From assembly GCF_000317105.1 (NCBI RefSeq), contig NC_019693.1:2356001-2420000 (forward strand): a stretch of DNA of 64,000 nucleotides. The letters are read 5' to 3'. Positions within the stretch are counted from its first letter, which is position 1. Every line of letters begins with the position of its first letter. This DNA is from Oscillatoria acuminata PCC 6304. GTDB lineage: Bacteria > Cyanobacteriota > Cyanobacteriia > Cyanobacteriales > Laspinemataceae. Positions 62,979 through 64,000 of this stretch are shown piece after piece. The notes under the pieces are model-generated. The model was given only the letters and a program-made list of their open reading frames with translations, made no database searches and was not told where the DNA came from. Made by a program: the position numbers and the translations under genes.

Positions 62979-64000
62979 GTGTTAGCGGCATTACTGTACG
63001 GAAAAGAAGACTTACGTTTAGAGATTGTACCGGATCCGACGCCGGATTTGGGGGAAGTCGTGATTCGGGTGAAAACTGCCACGACTTGCGGAACAGATTT
63101 GAAGGTATGGCGGCGTGGGGGTCATGCCAAGATGTTGCAACTTCCCACGTTATTTGGACATGAGGCAGCAGGGGAAATTGTGGCAATGGGGGAGGGGGTT
63201 CAGGGATGGCAAATTGGCAGTCGCGTGGTGGCCAATAATTCCGCCCCTTGCTTTAATTGTTTTTTCTGCGATCGCCACGCCTATTCCCTCTGTCCTAACA
63301 TCACTTGGAATAACGGCACTTTTGCAGAATACTTGAAAATTCCTGCGGCCATTGTTCAAGCTAATTTATTAGCAATTCCTCCTGATGTTCCCGATGAATT
63401 GGCCTCATTAACCGAACCCTTGGCCTGTGTTTTACATGGCATAGACCGTTCGCCAATTCAGCCGAAAGACCGGGTTATTGTGATTGGGGATGGAGCAATT
63501 GGATTAATGTTTGTCGCTGCTTTAACAACCCGTTGCGCTGAAGTTTTGTTATTCGGCGGTAATGATAATCGTTTGGAAATTGGCCGAAAATTGGGAGCAT
63601 TTCGGACCTTTAATTATCATCAATTAGAGCAACCGATTCCCGAGGTGGTGCGATCGCACACCGATGGATGGGGTGCAGATGTGGTCATCGAAGCGACAGG
63701 AGTACCGGCAGTCTGGGAAACCGCCATCGCCTGTGGACGTCCCGGTGCAATTATTAACTTATTCGGGGGTTGTCCAAAAGATACGACTATCACAGTGAAT
63801 ACTGAACGATTACATTACAGTGAACTGACTTTAAAAGGCGTATTTCATAACACCCCTTACCATGTCCGAGAAGCACTTTCTACCATTGCCAATAGACAGA
63901 TTCCTTTTGAATTGTTAATCAGCGATCGTCGGTCATTGAAAGACTTAGAAAGAACGTTCCAGGATATGCGCGATCGCCAAGCAATCAAAGTGGCGATCGT
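62979..64000 (+). CDS. zinc-dependent alcohol dehydrogenase (MDR family), cut by the window end
   Basis: Medium-chain dehydrogenase/reductase reading from GTG at 62979 to the window end with no stop (340 codons). Catalytic zinc ligands lie in TTCGTDLKVW and in LFGHEAAGEIV; the structural zinc cysteines are CFNCFFCDRHAYSLC. The Rossmann motif is VIVIGDGAIGLMFVAAL, followed by ADVVIEATG. This is the sorbitol/threonine-dehydrogenase-like branch; the substrate is open. AGGAA lies about ten bases before the GTG. Because most of the typical 340-350 residues are present, only a few C-terminal codons are missing. Confidence 0.9.
   Translation, partial: MLAALLYGKEDLRLEIVPDPTPDLGEVVIRVKTATTCGTDLKVWRRGGHAKMLQLPTLFGHEAAGEIVAMGEGVQGWQIGSRVVANNSAPCFNCFFCDRHAYSLCPNITWNNGTFAEYLKIPAAIVQANLLAIPPDVPDELASLTEPLACVLHGIDRSPIQPKDRVIVIGDGAIGLMFVAALTTRCAEVLLFGGNDNRLEIGRKLGAFRTFNYHQLEQPIPEVVRSHTDGWGADVVIEATGVPAVWETAIACGRPGAIINLFGGCPKDTTITVNTERLHYSELTLKGVFHNTPYHVREALSTIANRQIPFELLISDRRSLKDLERTFQDMRDRQAIKVAI

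Overview
The window is chromosomal DNA from a cyanobacterium. It carries petB and petD (cytochrome b6f), psaM (photosystem I), a D1-processing-type CtpA protease, several protein families found mainly in cyanobacteria (DUF760, PatD-like, CHAT, WD40 kinases, TPS exoproteins) and very frequent HIP1 octamers (GCGATCGC). The moderate GC content, the many palindromic intergenic repeats, the CHAT proteins and the proline-rich exoprotein suggest a filamentous oscillatorialean lineage; that placement is an inference. No rRNA, tRNA or CRISPR array was recognised.

Layout. 0-11 kb: trpS, a DUF6141 membrane protein, a VapBC-type toxin-antitoxin locus whose toxin gene carries an in-frame stop, a DUF429 protein, glycogen phosphorylase (glgP), an orphan tnpB with its omega-RNA-like 3' end, an SH3 protein, a GFA protein and gloB. 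11-18.5 kb: a surface-polysaccharide island with galE, two GT4 glycosyltransferases, a polysaccharide-pyruvyl-transferase-like gene and a HepA-type ABC exporter that ends in a degenerate histidine-kinase dimerisation domain. 18.5-35 kb: mostly housekeeping genes (mutY, DUF760, a WD40 Ser/Thr kinase, the Ca2+/H+ antiporter cax, a GH57 enzyme, a PEP-CTERM-like protein, scpA, an NDP-sugar pyrophosphorylase, speA, ndk, terC). 35-42 kb: photosynthesis genes (psaM, ctpA, petBD), with a second tnpB element between ctpA and petBD. 42-51 kb: signalling genes (a CHAT-FHA protein with an uncharacterised neighbour, a REC-GGDEF-degenerate-EAL regulator, dus, and Rel/SpoT). 51-64 kb: a PatD-like protein, a zinc-ribbon protein, a fused oligopeptide-type ABC ATPase, a 37-residue membrane microprotein, a methyltransferase, a possible small RNA, then a co-directional run of a TPS-CHAT exoprotein, a JAMM peptidase and a MoeB-rhodanese, and finally an alcohol dehydrogenase cut by the window end.

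Glycogen metabolism (glgP, GH57) and sugar-nucleotide supply (galE, the pyrophosphorylase) fit with the polysaccharide island. The most unusual items are the two CHAT proteases (one fused to FHA, one to a two-partner-secretion exoprotein), the exporter with a Tyr-for-His kinase-like tail, the nonsense-interrupted VapC, a dispersed GGGAGCAT-ended repeat family that sits directly behind stop codons, and the small genes missed by length cut-offs (psaM and the 37-residue protein).
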